From Synechococcus sp. M16.1 (GTDB lineage: Bacteria; Cyanobacteriota; Cyanobacteriia; PCC-6307; Cyanobiaceae): DNA of 64,000 nucleotides. How positions within the stretch are numbered: the first letter of the stretch is position 1; the number at the start of each line of letters is the position of its first letter. The notes beneath the pieces are model-generated. The model had not been told where the DNA came from and ran no database searches. It worked only from the letters and a program-made list of their open reading frames with translations. The stretch is taken from the NCBI RefSeq assembly GCF_014279895.1, contig NZ_CP047954.1:1922001-1986000 (forward strand), read 5' to 3'. Shown here piece by piece: positions 28,418 to 39,019 of this stretch. The translations under genes and the position numbers were made by a program.

Positions 28418-29086
28418 TCAGTTCTGTTTGCTGATCTGAGAGAACTCCAGTTCCACCGGGGTCTCGCGACCGAAGATGGAGAGCAGGGCCTTGAGCTTGT
28501 TGCGCTCGCCGGAGACCTCGATCACCTCGCCCTGGAAGTCCTTGAACGGACCAGCGGTCACCAGGATCTGATCGCCTTCGGTGAGATCCACCTTGACGAC
28601 GGTCTTCTTCTCGGCAGCGCGCTTGAAGATGCGGTCCACCTCAGAACGGCTGAGGGGACGGGGCTTGATGTGACCGCGGGCCTTACCGGTGGCGCGCCGA
28701 TCTTCAGCACCGACGAAATTGATCACGTTCGGGGTGCTCCGCACCGCCATCATCGTGTCCTCATCCAGCACCATCCGCACCAGCACATAACCGGGGAACA
28801 CCTTCTCCTCGGTGGACTGACGGGTGCCGTCCTTCTTCAGCTTGACGGCAGGGGTCTGGGGAATCTCGATTTCGAGGATCCGGTTGCTCACCCCGAGGGT
28901 GACGGCCCGCTGCTCCAGGGTGGCCTTGACCTTCTTCTCGCAGCTGGAGGCCACCTGAACGGCGTACCAACGGGCGATGGCCGTGTTGGCGACAGCCGCC
29001 GCAGGCAAGGTGCCGTCTTCCCCCTCATTCGGGGCTGGCAGATCAAGCACCTCAGGGGCGTCCGGTGTGGTCAGGTCGTCGGGCAC
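28418..29086 (-). CDS. nusG: Transcription termination/antitermination factor NusG
   Basis: Binds RNA polymerase and affects pausing, Rho action and transcription-translation coupling. The 222-residue protein has an acidic N-terminal extension of about 38 residues, then the NGN domain (WYAVQVASSCEKKVKATLEQR, VFPGYVLVRMVL) and a KOW domain (EGDQILVTAGPFKDFQGEV). The N-terminal extension is longer than in E. coli and is seen in other cyanobacteria. It lies 21 nt after secE. Confidence 0.97.
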   Translation of the reverse strand: MPDDLTTPDAPEVLDLPAPNEGEDGTLPAAAVANTAIARWYAVQVASSCEKKVKATLEQRAVTLGVSNRILEIEIPQTPAVKLKKDGTRQSTEEKVFPGYVLVRMVLDEDTMMAVRSTPNVINFVGAEDRRATGKARGHIKPRPLSRSEVDRIFKRAAEKKTVVKVDLTEGDQILVTAGPFKDFQGEVIEVSGERNKLKALLSIFGRETPVELEFSQISKQN

Positions 29087-29107
29087 GGCGAGAAAGGTGA
29101 TATCGAG

Positions 29108-29350
29108 TCAGCGGAACACCTGGGACGAAGCCCACCCAAAGAAGCGACTGACAGCCGCGATGGTGGCGGCCGAAAGGCTGACCATCAGGATCACAGCGAT
29201 GGATTCGCTGAACAGTTGCTGGCGGCTGGGCCAGACCACGAGCTTCAGCTCATCAACCGTGTCCGCCAGAAAACCACCGGATTTGGTGGAATCGGCAGCG
29301 GCTTTTGAGCCGTCGGAAGTGGTGGTGTCCTCAGAGATGGGGCTGGTCAC
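29108..29350 (-). CDS. secE: Preprotein translocase subunit SecE
   Basis: Small essential partner of SecY. From GTG 29350 it has 80 residues: a hydrophilic N-terminus rich in S, T and D, the conserved amphipathic DELKLVVWPSRQQLFSES, then one transmembrane helix (AVILMVSLSAATIAAVSRFFG). A TTG at 29398 could add 16 residues but gives an unlikely start. secE-nusG-rplK-rplA-rplJ-rplL is the usual bacterial order. Confidence 0.93.
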   Translation of the reverse strand: MTSPISEDTTTSDGSKAAADSTKSGGFLADTVDELKLVVWPSRQQLFSESIAVILMVSLSAATIAAVSRFFGWASSQVFR

Positions 29351-29420
29351 GGGGATGGGACCGGAAGTTGACAACGGTGCCGGTAGGCACTTCGCCAAAC
29401 AGACACCCTACCGGATGCCC

Positions 29421-32198
29421 TCAAACCCCCACCGGATCGAACACCAGGGCATCCGTGCCGGCCTCCCCCAGCCGCACCGTCACGCCACTGGCTCCGGCAA
29501 AGCGCTCCTCAAGCAGCAGCGTGGAGAGCGGATTTTCCAGCTGGCGGCGCAGCACCCGACGCAGCGGCCGCGCCCCGTACTCCGGTTCATGGCCCTGACG
29601 GGCCATGGCCTCAGCGACAGCATCGTCCACCTGAAGGGCAAGACCCTGCTCGGCCAACAGAGCAGCGAGGTCCTTCAGCTGCAACTGAACAATCCGCACC
29701 AGATCGGAGACTTCCAACGGACGGAAACGAATCACCTCATCGATGCGGTTGAGGAATTCAGGCCGGAACTGGCTTGAGAGCGCTGCATCCACCTGCTGTT
29801 GCAGGGCTGACTCATCCGTGGATCCCGAGCGGGCATGCTCAAGGATCGCCGGGCTGGCCAGATTGCTGGTCATCACGACCACGGTGTGGCGGAAATCAAC
29901 GGTGCGGCCCTGGGAATCGGTGAGCCGGCCGTCATCCAGCACCTGCAGCAGCAGGTTGAACACATCGGGATGGGCCTTCTCCACTTCATCGAGAAGCAGC
30001 ACCGCATAGGGACGACGCCGCACGGCCTCCGTGAGTTGCCCCCCTTCCTCGTAACCGACGTAGCCCGGAGGAGCACCGATCAGCCGGGCAACAGCGTTCC
30101 GCTCCATGAACTCGCTCATGTCGAGGCGAACCAGCGCCTCCTCTTCATCGAACAACGACCCCGCCAGCGCCTTCGCCAGCTCGGTCTTACCGACGCCGGT
30201 CGGCCCCAGGAACAGAAAAGAACCCACCGGTCGACGGGGATCCTTCATGCCGGCCCTGGCCCGGCGGATGGCAGCAGCAACGGCGGACACCGCCTCACCC
30301 TGACCAATCACCCGTTCGGCGAGATGAGCGTCGAGATCCAGGAGTTTGCGCCGCTCGCCCGCCAACAGCCGCTGCACGGGAATCCCGGTCCAACGAGCCA
30401 CCAGATCAGCGATGTCACCGGCTTCCACCTGCTCGCGAAGCAGAGCCGTTCCAGCGGACTGGGCCTCCGCCTGGGACGCCTCCAGTTCATCCCGGCGCTG
30501 CTGCACCCGATGCAGCTGGTCGTACTGGAGGCGAGCCGCTTCCTCCAGATCACCATCCCGCTCGGCCTCAGCGATGGCGTGGCGCAGGTCTTCATCCTGC
30601 TGAAGCAGCTGGCCGAGCTCCTCGAGCTGACCGCGCTCCTCCTGCCAGCGCCGCCGCAGATCTTCGAGTCGCGTGGACACTTCAAGCCGGTTGCGTTGGA
30701 GCTGAATCCGCTCCGCTTCAGGGGCCTGCTCGGCAGCGAGCAAGGCCAGTTCAACGCGGCGTAGATCTGCTTCGGCCTCCTCCACCACCTGCGGCTTGGA
30801 GGTGACCTCCATCTTCAGTTGTGCGGCCGCCTCATCGATCAAATCAATGGCTTTGTCCGGCAGGCAGCGATCACTGATGTAGCGGTCGGCAAGACGGTTG
30901 GCGGTCTGAATGGCCTCATCGGTGATGGTGACGCCGTGGTGCAGCTCGTAGCGCTCCTTCAAGCCGCGCAGAATTTCGAGGCTGAGCTCCAGATCCGGCT
31001 CGCGGATCACCACCTGCTGGAAGCGGCGGTTGAGGGCCGGATCCTTTTCCACCGTGAGCCGGTAATCCTCCGGCGTGGTGGCACCGATGCAGCGCAGGTC
31101 TCCCCGGGCCAGAGCTGGCTTCAACAGGCTGCCGGCATCGGTGCTGCTGCGATCGCTGCCAACAACGGTATGCAGCTCATCGATGAACAACACCACACCG
31201 GAATCGGAACCACTCACCTCCTCGAGCACCGAGCGCAAGCGTTCCTCGAACTGACCACGGAACTTGGCACCGGCGATCAAAGCCCCGAGGTCCAGCGCCA
31301 CCAGCCGCAGACCTTGCAGCGACTCCGGCACTTCACCCGCCACGATCCGCTGCGCCAGCAGCTCTGCAATCGCTGTTTTGCCAACACCGGGTTCACCGAT
31401 GAGCACCGGATTGTTCTTGCTCCGGCGCGACAGCACCTTGATCAGGTTGCGAATTTCAGAATCGCGACCGATCACCGGATCCAGGCTGCCTGCTTCCGCC
31501 TCTTCGGTGAGATCCCGCCCATAGGACTCCAAGGCCGAGGGGGGCTCCTGCAGGGGGGGCTCAGGGGCGGGCGACTGGGGGGTGACAGGGGAGGCGACAG
31601 GCTCCGGCCCGCTCAGCGCACGGGAGGAGGAGGGAACGCGCGCCACCCGTTCACGGCGGGGCGCTTCCTGCTGCACCTCCGGCTGAGCCCGCGGCATCGA
31701 GCGTTCTTGGGGAGGAACGGTCATGCCAGGAACCCGGTCATCCATGCCCCGTTGGATCAGCTGCTCCAGGGCATCGGCCGACAAACCAAAGCCGGCAAAC
31801 AGATCAGCGCCGATCCGCGGATCGGCACCAATGGCCATCAGCACTTCCGGCAGATCGATGACGTCTCCATTCCAGCGCCGACGGATGGCATCAGCCGAAT
31901 CGAGCAGCTGTTCCAGGTCATCACCGATGAAGAGCTCATCGCCTCGCCCCGAAGGCTGATCAGCCAGCACATCCTCCAAGCGATCCAAGAGCGCATCGAT
32001 GGGGAGGGGCAAGCGCTCCACCAAGCGGCGGCAGGCGGGATCGGTGAACAGCACCTGAATCAGGTGCTCCACATCCAACTGCTCATGGCGCCAGCGACGG
32101 GCAACGTCCTGACCACTGAGCAGCAGATCCCAGGCCGCGTCGCTGAAGCGATCCGGCTCATGGGTGAGGCTGCCGTTCAACGCTGGCGATGAAGTCAT
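29421..32198 (-). CDS. clpB: ClpB-type AAA+ chaperone, ClpB2-like
   Basis: HSP100 disaggregase family, 925 residues. An N-terminal Clp repeat domain (to about 150) is followed by an unusual Pro/Glu-rich linker of about 70 residues, then D1 (Walker A GEPGVGKT, Walker [11 protein letters not shown]), a coiled-coil M domain ([17 protein letters not shown]... [12 protein letters not shown]) and D2 ([28 protein letters not shown]). The D1 pore loop reads [12 protein letters not shown], with Phe where ClpB normally has Tyr. Together with the linker, this suggests the essential ClpB2 type of cyanobacteria rather than heat-shock ClpB1. That assignment is inferred. Confidence 0.9.
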   Translation of the reverse strand: MTSSPALNGSLTHEPDRFSDAAWDLLLSGQDVARRWRHEQLDVEHLIQVLFTDPACRRLVERLPLPIDALLDRLEDVLADQPSGRGDELFIGDDLEQLLDSADAIRRRWNGDVIDLPEVLMAIGADPRIGADLFAGFGLSADALEQLIQRGMDDRVPGMTVPPQERSMPRAQPEVQQEAPRRERVARVPSSSRALSGPEPVASPVTPQSPAPEPPLQEPPSALESYGRDLTEEAEAGSLDPVIGRDSEIRNLIKVLSRRSKNNPVLIGEPGVGKTAIAELLAQRIVAGEVPESLQGLRLVALDLGALIAGAKFRGQFEERLRSVLEEVSGSDSGVVLFIDELHTVVGSDRSSTDAGSLLKPALARGDLRCIGATTPEDYRLTVEKDPALNRRFQQVVIREPDLELSLEILRGLKERYELHHGVTITDEAIQTANRLADRYISDRCLPDKAIDLIDEAAAQLKMEVTSKPQVVEEAEADLRRVELALLAAEQAPEAERIQLQRNRLEVSTRLEDLRRRWQEERGQLEELGQLLQQDEDLRHAIAEAERDGDLEEAARLQYDQLHRVQQRRDELEASQAEAQSAGTALLREQVEAGDIADLVARWTGIPVQRLLAGERRKLLDLDAHLAERVIGQGEAVSAVAAAIRRARAGMKDPRRPVGSFLFLGPTGVGKTELAKALAGSLFDEEEALVRLDMSEFMERNAVARLIGAPPGYVGYEEGGQLTEAVRRRPYAVLLLDEVEKAHPDVFNLLLQVLDDGRLTDSQGRTVDFRHTVVVMTSNLASPAILEHARSGSTDESALQQQVDAALSSQFRPEFLNRIDEVIRFRPLEVSDLVRIVQLQLKDLAALLAEQGLALQVDDAVAEAMARQGHEPEYGARPLRRVLRRQLENPLSTLLLEERFAGASGVTVRLGEAGTDALVFDPVGV

Positions 32199-32206
32199 CC
32201 GGTTCT

Positions 32207-32605
32207 TCAGGCGTGGGCTTTGGAGGACATCTCGATCAATTCCACCTTGTAGCCATCTGGATCCTCAACAAAGGCGATGACTGTGGTGCCGTGCTTCATC
32301 GGACCAGGTTCCCGCACCACACGACCACCCTTATCGGCAATGCCAGAGCAGGTGCTGTGGATGTCCTCCACCCCCAGCGCGATGTGGCCATAGCCATCCC
32401 CGAGGTTGTAGCTGTCGGTGTCCCAGTTGTGGGTGAGTTCGAGGACCGTGTGGTCGCTCTCCGAGCCATAGCCAACAAAGGCCAATGTGAAGCGGCCGCT
32501 GGGGTAATCCTTTCGACGCAGAAGCTGCATGCCCAGGACCTCGGTGTAGAAGCCCAGAGACCTCTCCAGATCAGCAACCCGGAGCATGGTGTGAAGCATC
32601 CGCAT
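32207..32605 (-). CDS. gloA: Lactoylglutathione lyase (glyoxalase I)
   Basis: Detoxifies methylglyoxal as its glutathione hemithioacetal. The 132-residue VOC-fold protein has the metal ligands expected from the family: His near the start ([18 protein letters not shown]), Glu in TVLELTHN, His in GYGHIALGV and Glu in GYKVELIEM. The length matches the short Ni2+-dependent bacterial type. It lies 8 nt before clpB on the same strand. The divergent eno gene starts 112 nt away. Confidence 0.95.
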   Translation of the reverse strand: MRMLHTMLRVADLERSLGFYTEVLGMQLLRRKDYPSGRFTLAFVGYGSESDHTVLELTHNWDTDSYNLGDGYGHIALGVEDIHSTCSGIADKGGRVVREPGPMKHGTTVIAFVEDPDGYKVELIEMSSKAHA

Positions 32606-32654
32606 GGGTGAGCGTCGTGCAGCGTGAACCTGCCGTCATTCTGGCCAGGTATGA

Positions 32655-34010
<1,356 letters not shown>

Positions 34011-34031
34011 TCCCAGGCCCCCGACGAACGT

Positions 34032-35684
34032 TCAACGGTTGGAACCGGGCAACTGCTCCAACCGTTGATCACGACGGATCTTGACCTGCATTCGGAACCA
34101 GCCCAAGCCCACCGGCAACGCAGCAGCAGCCGGAAGAAGTGACCAGAGCGGGCGGGCACTGGCACCTACAATGGCGGTGGCCAAAGCCAGGCATCCGAGC
34201 AACACCGATTGGCCGATCGATTGCTGGGCCAGGGCCATCCGACGGAACTGACGATCCGATTCGCCCAGCCGCACCTGGAGCTGAAGATCCCCCTGCTCCA
34301 GACGTTCCAGACTTTCATCCAAGCGCCGCGGGAAGGCAGCAGCGCGGCTGCTGAGAGCCCCGACCTGACGGCCGAGTTCGTTGAACAGATCGTTGCTGCC
34401 GGAGCCGCTGGAGGTCATGAGTGGAAGGAGATAAGGCTTGGCAATCGCCACCAAGCTAAAAGCGGGATCAAGGCTGCGGCCAACACCCTCGAAGGTGGAC
34501 AACGCCCGCATCACGAAGATCAGCTCAACCGGCAGACGAAAGGGCTGTCCATAGACCAGGTCGTAGAGATCGCCGGAGAGTTTGTCGATCACGTTGGCCG
34601 TGAAGGGTGGGGTGAGGGCCTCCTGCAGCATCAACCGCACGAGACGGCGCACCGGACCCACATCAATGCCGCCGGAGATCACACCGGCCGCCTGCATCTC
34701 CTCCACCAATGCCGCTGAATCTCTCGCAGCAGCAGCGCGGACCATGGCTCCCAGACGTCGACGCAAGCCGTCCGACAACAACCCCATCATCCCGAAGTCG
34801 TAGTAGATGAGCGCTCCATCACTCGCCACGGCGAGGTTGCCGGGGTGGGGGTCGGCATGGAAGAAACCAAACCTCACCAACTGCTTGAGATAACTGGCTG
34901 CACCCACCTCAGCCACCGCGGCCGGATCAACGCCGGCTTCAAGCAACGCCTCACGGTCGTTGACCTTGATGCCGGGCAGGTAGTCGAGGCAAAGCACACG
35001 GCGCGTGCTCAACTCCCAGACCACACCGGGGATTCTGATGCGTTCGTCATCCAGAAATTGCTGACGGAAACGAGCGGCGTACTGCGCTTCAACGCGGAAA
35101 TCGAGCTCACGCAGCAGCACACGTCGACATTCCCGTGCCATCGCCGGCCAATCCCGACCACGCCCCCAACTGGGATTGCGTTGCAGCACAGCTGCCACCT
35201 GCTGCATCACCTCCAGATCAAGGCGAAACAGGCGATCGAGCCCAGGGCGCTGCACCTTGAGCACCACCTGCCGGCCACTGCGCAGGCTGGCGCGATGCAC
35301 CTGGGCCAGCGAGGCTGCACCCAGGGGTTCGGGATCCAGATCGATCACCTCGGCACAGCGTGGCCCAAGCTCTCGCTCGAGCACGGTCTGCACCTGATCA
35401 AAACTGAAGGCCGGAACGCTGTCTTGCAGCGCTGCCAGTTCGGCCACCCAACCCGCGGGGAGGATGTCTGGGCGGGCGGAGAGCAGTTGCCCCAGCTTGA
35501 TGAAGGCGGAGCCCAGAGACAGCAACTCAGCCGTCAACCAACGGGCTCGCTGTTGCTGACGGCGGGCACGACGCTCGGCGGTGACACCTCCGCGGTAGGT
35601 CCAGGACTGGCCATCCCACCAAAGCAGCAGCAGCAACGTCAGGACAGCGCGCCAGATGCGGAGCGCTCGCAGCAGTCCCAGCAT
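34032..35684 (-). CDS. ABC1/UbiB family atypical kinase
   Basis: A 550-residue protein with the KxGQ motif (FIKLGQLLSARPDILP), the Ala-rich nucleotide loop (EPLGAASLAQVHRA), the ion-pair Lys (VVLKVQRPG), the catalytic HADPHPGNL and the metal-binding YYDFGMMG. The family supports quinone or tocopherol metabolism and lipid homeostasis in cyanobacteria and plastids, though the direct substrate is unknown. Two C-terminal hydrophobic helices (SVLLGCLALATAIVGAS and the LLPAAAALPVGLG region) suggest a membrane anchor. The start overlaps the stop of the upstream small gene by 1 nt (TGATG). Confidence 0.92.
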   Translation of the reverse strand: MLGLLRALRIWRAVLTLLLLLWWDGQSWTYRGGVTAERRARRQQQRARWLTAELLSLGSAFIKLGQLLSARPDILPAGWVAELAALQDSVPAFSFDQVQTVLERELGPRCAEVIDLDPEPLGAASLAQVHRASLRSGRQVVLKVQRPGLDRLFRLDLEVMQQVAAVLQRNPSWGRGRDWPAMARECRRVLLRELDFRVEAQYAARFRQQFLDDERIRIPGVVWELSTRRVLCLDYLPGIKVNDREALLEAGVDPAAVAEVGAASYLKQLVRFGFFHADPHPGNLAVASDGALIYYDFGMMGLLSDGLRRRLGAMVRAAAARDSAALVEEMQAAGVISGGIDVGPVRRLVRLMLQEALTPPFTANVIDKLSGDLYDLVYGQPFRLPVELIFVMRALSTFEGVGRSLDPAFSLVAIAKPYLLPLMTSSGSGSNDLFNELGRQVGALSSRAAAFPRRLDESLERLEQGDLQLQVRLGESDRQFRRMALAQQSIGQSVLLGCLALATAIVGASARPLWSLLPAAAALPVGLGWFRMQVKIRRDQRLEQLPGSNR

Positions 35685-35995
35685 CAGGGACGCGCCTCGA
35701 TCGCTTGGCTCAGATCAGCCACCTTGGCCCGAAGACGATCGATCACCGCCTGAGGACTCTCCGGCGGTTCCGACGAGGACGCCCCATCCGTGCTCATCGG
35801 AGCCGAATCACCCCGTTCGATCCGTTCCGCCTCAGCACGCACCTCGTCTTGAAACAGATCCCATTCCTGGCGCAGCCGTTGCGGGGCATCTTGCGCCAAC
35901 ACCGCCAACTCGGCGGCCGCGTCCGCAAAGCCGTGACCAAGGCGCGCACTGATGCGGTTCACCGTGGCGCGTATCAAGGCCTCCGACGAGCCCAT
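35684..35995 (-). CDS. Small conserved protein of unknown function upstream of the UbiB kinase
   Basis: A 103-residue acidic, soluble protein. The N-terminal helix-forming part is ALIRATVNRISARLGHGFADAAAELAVLAQDAPQRLRQEW, followed by a Ser/Pro-rich linker and a C-terminal helix (VIDRLRAKVADLSQAIEARP) that could form a coiled coil. No family recognised. Its stop overlaps the UbiB-family start (TGATG), so the two are almost certainly translated from one mRNA; it may be a partner or assembly factor of that kinase, which is inference. Confidence 0.75.
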   Translation of the reverse strand: MGSSEALIRATVNRISARLGHGFADAAAELAVLAQDAPQRLRQEWDLFQDEVRAEAERIERGDSAPMSTDGASSSEPPESPQAVIDRLRAKVADLSQAIEARP

Positions 35996-36040
35996 GGACC
36001 GATTGCAGAGAGCTTCGACTGTGGCAGATCCAACCGGAGA

Positions 36041-36670
36041 TCAGGGCTGAGGCGGGGTCATGGGCTCAATGGCTTCGAAAAAGGCTTCCGCGCCAGGCGG
36101 CAGCACCAAAGGGTCCGGCTCAGCCACCAACACCGGTGAATCACCGCCTGGAACAACAACAGCAGGCATCACCTCAATGGACTCCTCAGGAAGCACCAGG
36201 GAATCAGCGTTGCTGTCATCAAGCTCAGGTCCAGGCTCCTGGGCGGATGAAGGGGCGGGTCCGTTGTCGCCCTCCATCTCGGGGGCAATGGTTTGGGGGT
36301 CCGACCAGGCTGGGGCCGTCCAGACCTGGGGTTCGGGCGTCTGCAGCGCCACATCGGGTTTGGGTGTCTCCTTGACCACTGGTTTGGCCGCTGGCTGGGC
36401 CGGTCGGCTCGCAGCCTCCAAGGCTGAGACATCCACTTGCAGGGATGGATCCTCGTCACTGAACCGGGCCCGAATCTCCTGCAGGGAATCCCCTGGAAAC
36501 GCAAGTGGTGTGAAGGCCTCAGGGACAGGGTCCTGAGCATTGGTCTGCAGCGTCAGCACCCGCTCGGCGATGCCGTAACCAAGGGCGAAACAACAACCAG
36601 CCACCAGTGGGCCCACCCAGAAACGTGCCTTGGTCTCAACGGGAGCGTCAGGGGAGCTGGAATTGTCCAC
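36041..36670 (-). CDS. Membrane-anchored Pro/Glu-rich protein of unknown function
   Basis: A 209-residue protein with one transmembrane segment near the N-terminus (FWVGPLVAGCCFALGYGIAERVL), then a long low-complexity stretch rich in P, E, A and D (AAKPVVKETPKPDVALQTPEP). No enzymatic motif is present. It lies on the argJ strand, and its ATG is 51 nt after the displaced argJ 3' end at 36722. Before the cassette arrived, argJ was probably its immediate upstream neighbour. Coding is supported by codon bias and strand order; function is unknown. Confidence 0.65.
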   Translation of the reverse strand: MDNSSSPDAPVETKARFWVGPLVAGCCFALGYGIAERVLTLQTNAQDPVPEAFTPLAFPGDSLQEIRARFSDEDPSLQVDVSALEAASRPAQPAAKPVVKETPKPDVALQTPEPQVWTAPAWSDPQTIAPEMEGDNGPAPSSAQEPGPELDDSNADSLVLPEESIEVMPAVVVPGGDSPVLVAEPDPLVLPPGAEAFFEAIEPMTPPQP

Positions 36671-36721
36671 GGATGGGTCTGACGGAGACTCGGATTGTGA
36701 CAGGGATCCAGAACAGAAGCT

Positions 36722-36749
36722 TCAGGTGGTGTAGTCGGCGTTGATGCGC
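36722..36749 (-). repeat. Displaced argJ 3' end, distal direct repeat of the cassette
   Basis: On the minus strand the sequence encodes RINADYTT followed by TGA, the same C-terminus as intact argJ (RINADYTT, TAA). The DNA match is 20 of 21 nt (36729-36749 against 38999-39019), in the same orientation. Upstream of it the similarity to argJ stops abruptly. It marks the far edge of the A+T-rich cassette. Confidence 0.85.
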
Positions 36750-36885
36750 CAAGTAAAAATTTGATCAACGCGAACATTCTCTAAAGGGAGAACAAGGATG
36801 AGAAAAGAGCGAGCTTCAGCAACCTTTCAATCAAAGCAAAGGGACAAAACATCTACGAGGAAAGCCTTTTCTTACCCTGATTTTA

Positions 36886-37830
36886 CTAATAAGAATTCGA
36901 ACGCATATCATTACTTATGGCTCCTAAAGTGTTCTTTCCGGTCACAAATGAGCCTAGCTGTAATAGAGAGTATTTTAAGTTTTCAAGCGCCCGAGCCAAA
37001 GGCGTATTAAGCTGATAAATGGCATTACCTCTTGAACGATTAGGAGCTCTCATCAAGGATTTAAAAATTCTAAAAGAAATAGACTTCGGCGTGGAAGTAA
37101 ACTTGGTCTGCAATGATGCGTTCAGAGGAAAGTAGTGAGAAGTCAAAGACTTCCTTGAAAAAGAGTTGTCTTTCACTTTACTTGCCCCATGTATTGTGCA
37201 GGAATTCCAGACAACGAGATCGCCCTTTTTTAAAATCAGTTCCCGGCAAGGAAAATCTTGCTTTACTTGTTGAATAATTTTTATAAAATCATCATGAGCC
37301 AATTCTTGAATTTTATAAGCTTCAACTATTTTATGAGATCCCGGATAGACCCTAAAGGGACCAGAATGAGGATGAATATCTTCAAGCGCAATCCAAGCCC
37401 CAACGAGCGCCCCTTTTGGATGTGTATCAAGATACCAGCTATCAATATGATCTACAGTCTCCATTGACTTGTCAAAAAGCATATTATTTTGCTGAACGAA
37501 TTTGCTGTAGTAAGGAAAAATTTTACGCAGATAATTCTCCATTTCCGAAGAAAGTAGCAATCGCGAAGAGAGTAGAGAAAGTTTGCCAAGAAATTTATTC
37601 CTAGCAAACCCCAACATCGATTCATCAATGAAACCATTAGCATCTATGCTTATTTTCTTATACCTATGCGTAGCTTGGGAATAGTAAAAGGGAGCAATTT
37701 TGGAGTTTTTTATTTTCTCAAGCTCTGCGACAATTGAATCAATTTGTGAAGCAGGAAAGGCATTTTTGATTACCACAAAGCCTTCTTTTAAAAACTCAGA
37801 ATTTAGCTCCCAATCTGCGCCTATATTCAT
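36886..37830 (-). CDS. Phytanoyl-CoA dioxygenase (PhyH) family oxygenase
   Basis: Fe(II)/2-oxoglutarate-dependent oxygenase fold, 314 residues from ATG 37830. The facial triad is visible as HID in METVDHIDSWYLD and a distal His in WNSCTIHGASKV. GPFRVYPGSHKIVEAY is the conserved PhyH turn, and an Arg follows (SFSRKSLTSHYFP) that could bind 2-oxoglutarate. The substrate is unknown; relatives hydroxylate lipids, amino acids or small metabolites. Codon use is A+T-rich, unlike flanking genes, and it lies in the argJ-bounded cassette. The C-terminal 80 residues (from SLMRAPNRSRG) are basic and not recognised. Confidence 0.82.
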   Translation of the reverse strand: MNIGADWELNSEFLKEGFVVIKNAFPASQIDSIVAELEKIKNSKIAPFYYSQATHRYKKISIDANGFIDESMLGFARNKFLGKLSLLSSRLLLSSEMENYLRKIFPYYSKFVQQNNMLFDKSMETVDHIDSWYLDTHPKGALVGAWIALEDIHPHSGPFRVYPGSHKIVEAYKIQELAHDDFIKIIQQVKQDFPCRELILKKGDLVVWNSCTIHGASKVKDNSFSRKSLTSHYFPLNASLQTKFTSTPKSISFRIFKSLMRAPNRSRGNAIYQLNTPLARALENLKYSLLQLGSFVTGKNTLGAISNDMRSNSY

Positions 37831-38032
37831 TTTCAAATTCTAATAATAGCATATGTAGTCAAATCAACGCAATAAGATTGATGTCCTTACACTTGGTGGG
37901 CTGCCGACCAAAACTTACTGACAGACCCACTACAGCAAGTTTGAGGTCCATATGAGACAAAAAAAGAGCCAGCACCATGCCCAAGCAAACAGCACTTCTG
38001 CATGATACTGTGATAAAAACAAAGAGACATGA

Positions 38033-38839
38033 ATGATTGGCAAACTTTTAGACGTTTATTCCCACTTTTTCGCAAAGGTTAAATTCAGAAAATTCAACAA
38101 ATTTCTTTTTCTCGCGGGAGCGAGAGGTCTTGGAATCCTTAATTACAAAACCTCCTGGGCAAGCGGTGAAGAACCATTTCTGAGGAGATTTCTTATGGAT
38201 TATGACAACTCAGACTCAATTGTTTTGGATGTAGGGGCGAATAAAGGCCAGTTTGCATCATGGGTGCTACGCAACTCTTCCAAGCTAAAGGTATTATCCT
38301 TTGAACCCAACCCTGCAGCAGCAGTCATTCTGAAGAAAAATATTGACTCAAGCAAACGACATTTGTTAATAGAAAAAGGCGTATCGAGTTCTATTAAAAT
38401 AGGAAAAATATACGATTACAGCAAAAATGCTGGGAGCGGACATGCATCTATGTATAACGAGGTCATTACTGAAATTCATAACCACAAAACTTTTTCAGAA
38501 ACCCCAATTGAACTAACAACCATTGACCATGAATTAGAAACACTTCCGACAAAAAGAGTATGCCTTCTCAAAATTGATACCGAAGGCCATGAAAAAGATG
38601 TCCTAATAGGCTCCAAGATCCTCTTATCATCGAACCCCCCCGCAGCAGTACTGGTTGAGTTCAATGAGATGAATGCGGTCAGCAACACACAATTCCGCAC
38701 AATAAAACAACTAATAGGTGATAAGTATATTCCCTATAGATTACTGCCAGGAGGCTCTCTCCTTCCTCTAAAAGGGCAATCACCTTTGTATACAGAGATC
38801 TATGCATATCAAAACCTTGTATTCCTAAGAGAAAACTAG
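38033..38839 (+). CDS. FkbM family methyltransferase
   Basis: SAM-dependent methyltransferase of 268 residues. VLDVGANKGQFASWVL is motif I, LSFEPNPAAAVILKKNI the acidic motif II, and LLKIDTEGHEKDVLIGS the FkbM signature. Members O-methylate sugars in capsule, LPS or glycolipids, or natural products; the substrate here is not known. It is divergent from the PhyH gene, with a 202-nt A+T-rich gap that can hold both promoters. Start ATG 38033 has AAAGAG upstream. It belongs to the same transferred cassette. A weak hairpin (AAAGGCC/GGCTTT, about 38954-38973) follows 115 nt downstream. Confidence 0.88.
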   Translation: MIGKLLDVYSHFFAKVKFRKFNKFLFLAGARGLGILNYKTSWASGEEPFLRRFLMDYDNSDSIVLDVGANKGQFASWVLRNSSKLKVLSFEPNPAAAVILKKNIDSSKRHLLIEKGVSSSIKIGKIYDYSKNAGSGHASMYNEVITEIHNHKTFSETPIELTTIDHELETLPTKRVCLLKIDTEGHEKDVLIGSKILLSSNPPAAVLVEFNEMNAVSNTQFRTIKQLIGDKYIPYRLLPGGSLLPLKGQSPLYTEIYAYQNLVFLREN

Positions 38840-38991
38840 AGGGACTAAATTTATCGAAGTGGCAATAGATTTGATTCAACAAATTCCTTCTAGCTACCTT
38901 TTGCATCTCCTATTCTTCAATATGGCTATGTAGTTTTTAATTTTAATGGGAATGAAAGGCCAAAAAAGGCTTTATAATATGTTTTTATGAA

Positions 38992-39019
38992 TTAAGTCGT
39001 GTAATCGGCGTTGATGCGC
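38992..39019 (-). repeat. Intact argJ 3' end, proximal direct repeat of the cassette
   Basis: Encodes RINADYTT and TAA at the end of argJ. 38999-39019 matches 36729-36749 at 20 of 21 positions, same orientation. This copy completes the functional gene, so the cassette appears to have brought or rebuilt the argJ end. Confidence 0.85.

Larger units (their letters stand above)
36750..38998. mobile_element. A+T-rich cassette inserted at the argJ 3' end
   Basis: About 2.25 kb of markedly A+T-rich DNA with codon use unlike its neighbours. It holds a PhyH-type oxygenase and an FkbM methyltransferase in divergent orientation. It is bounded by two direct copies of the argJ 3' end (36729-36749 and 38999-39019). 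No integrase, transposase or tRNA is visible, so the element is either non-autonomous, a remnant, or a product of homologous replacement. The 215-nt gap 36671-36885 and the 152-nt gap 38840-38991 contain no convincing gene. Confidence 0.65.

Noticed and set aside
30819-32192. A 457-codon open frame antisense to clpB
   Set aside because: The translation is Gln/His/Gly/Arg-rich with no domain, the usual shadow of a G+C-rich gene with biased third positions.
36798-37010. A 70-codon plus-strand frame in the cassette
   Set aside because: It overlaps the 3' end of the PhyH gene on the other strand and shows no conserved feature, although an AGG lies before its ATG.
38954-38973. A terminator after the FkbM gene
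   Set aside because: The stem is only six pairs with a bulge and the T run is 8 nt away, so it is too weak to call.
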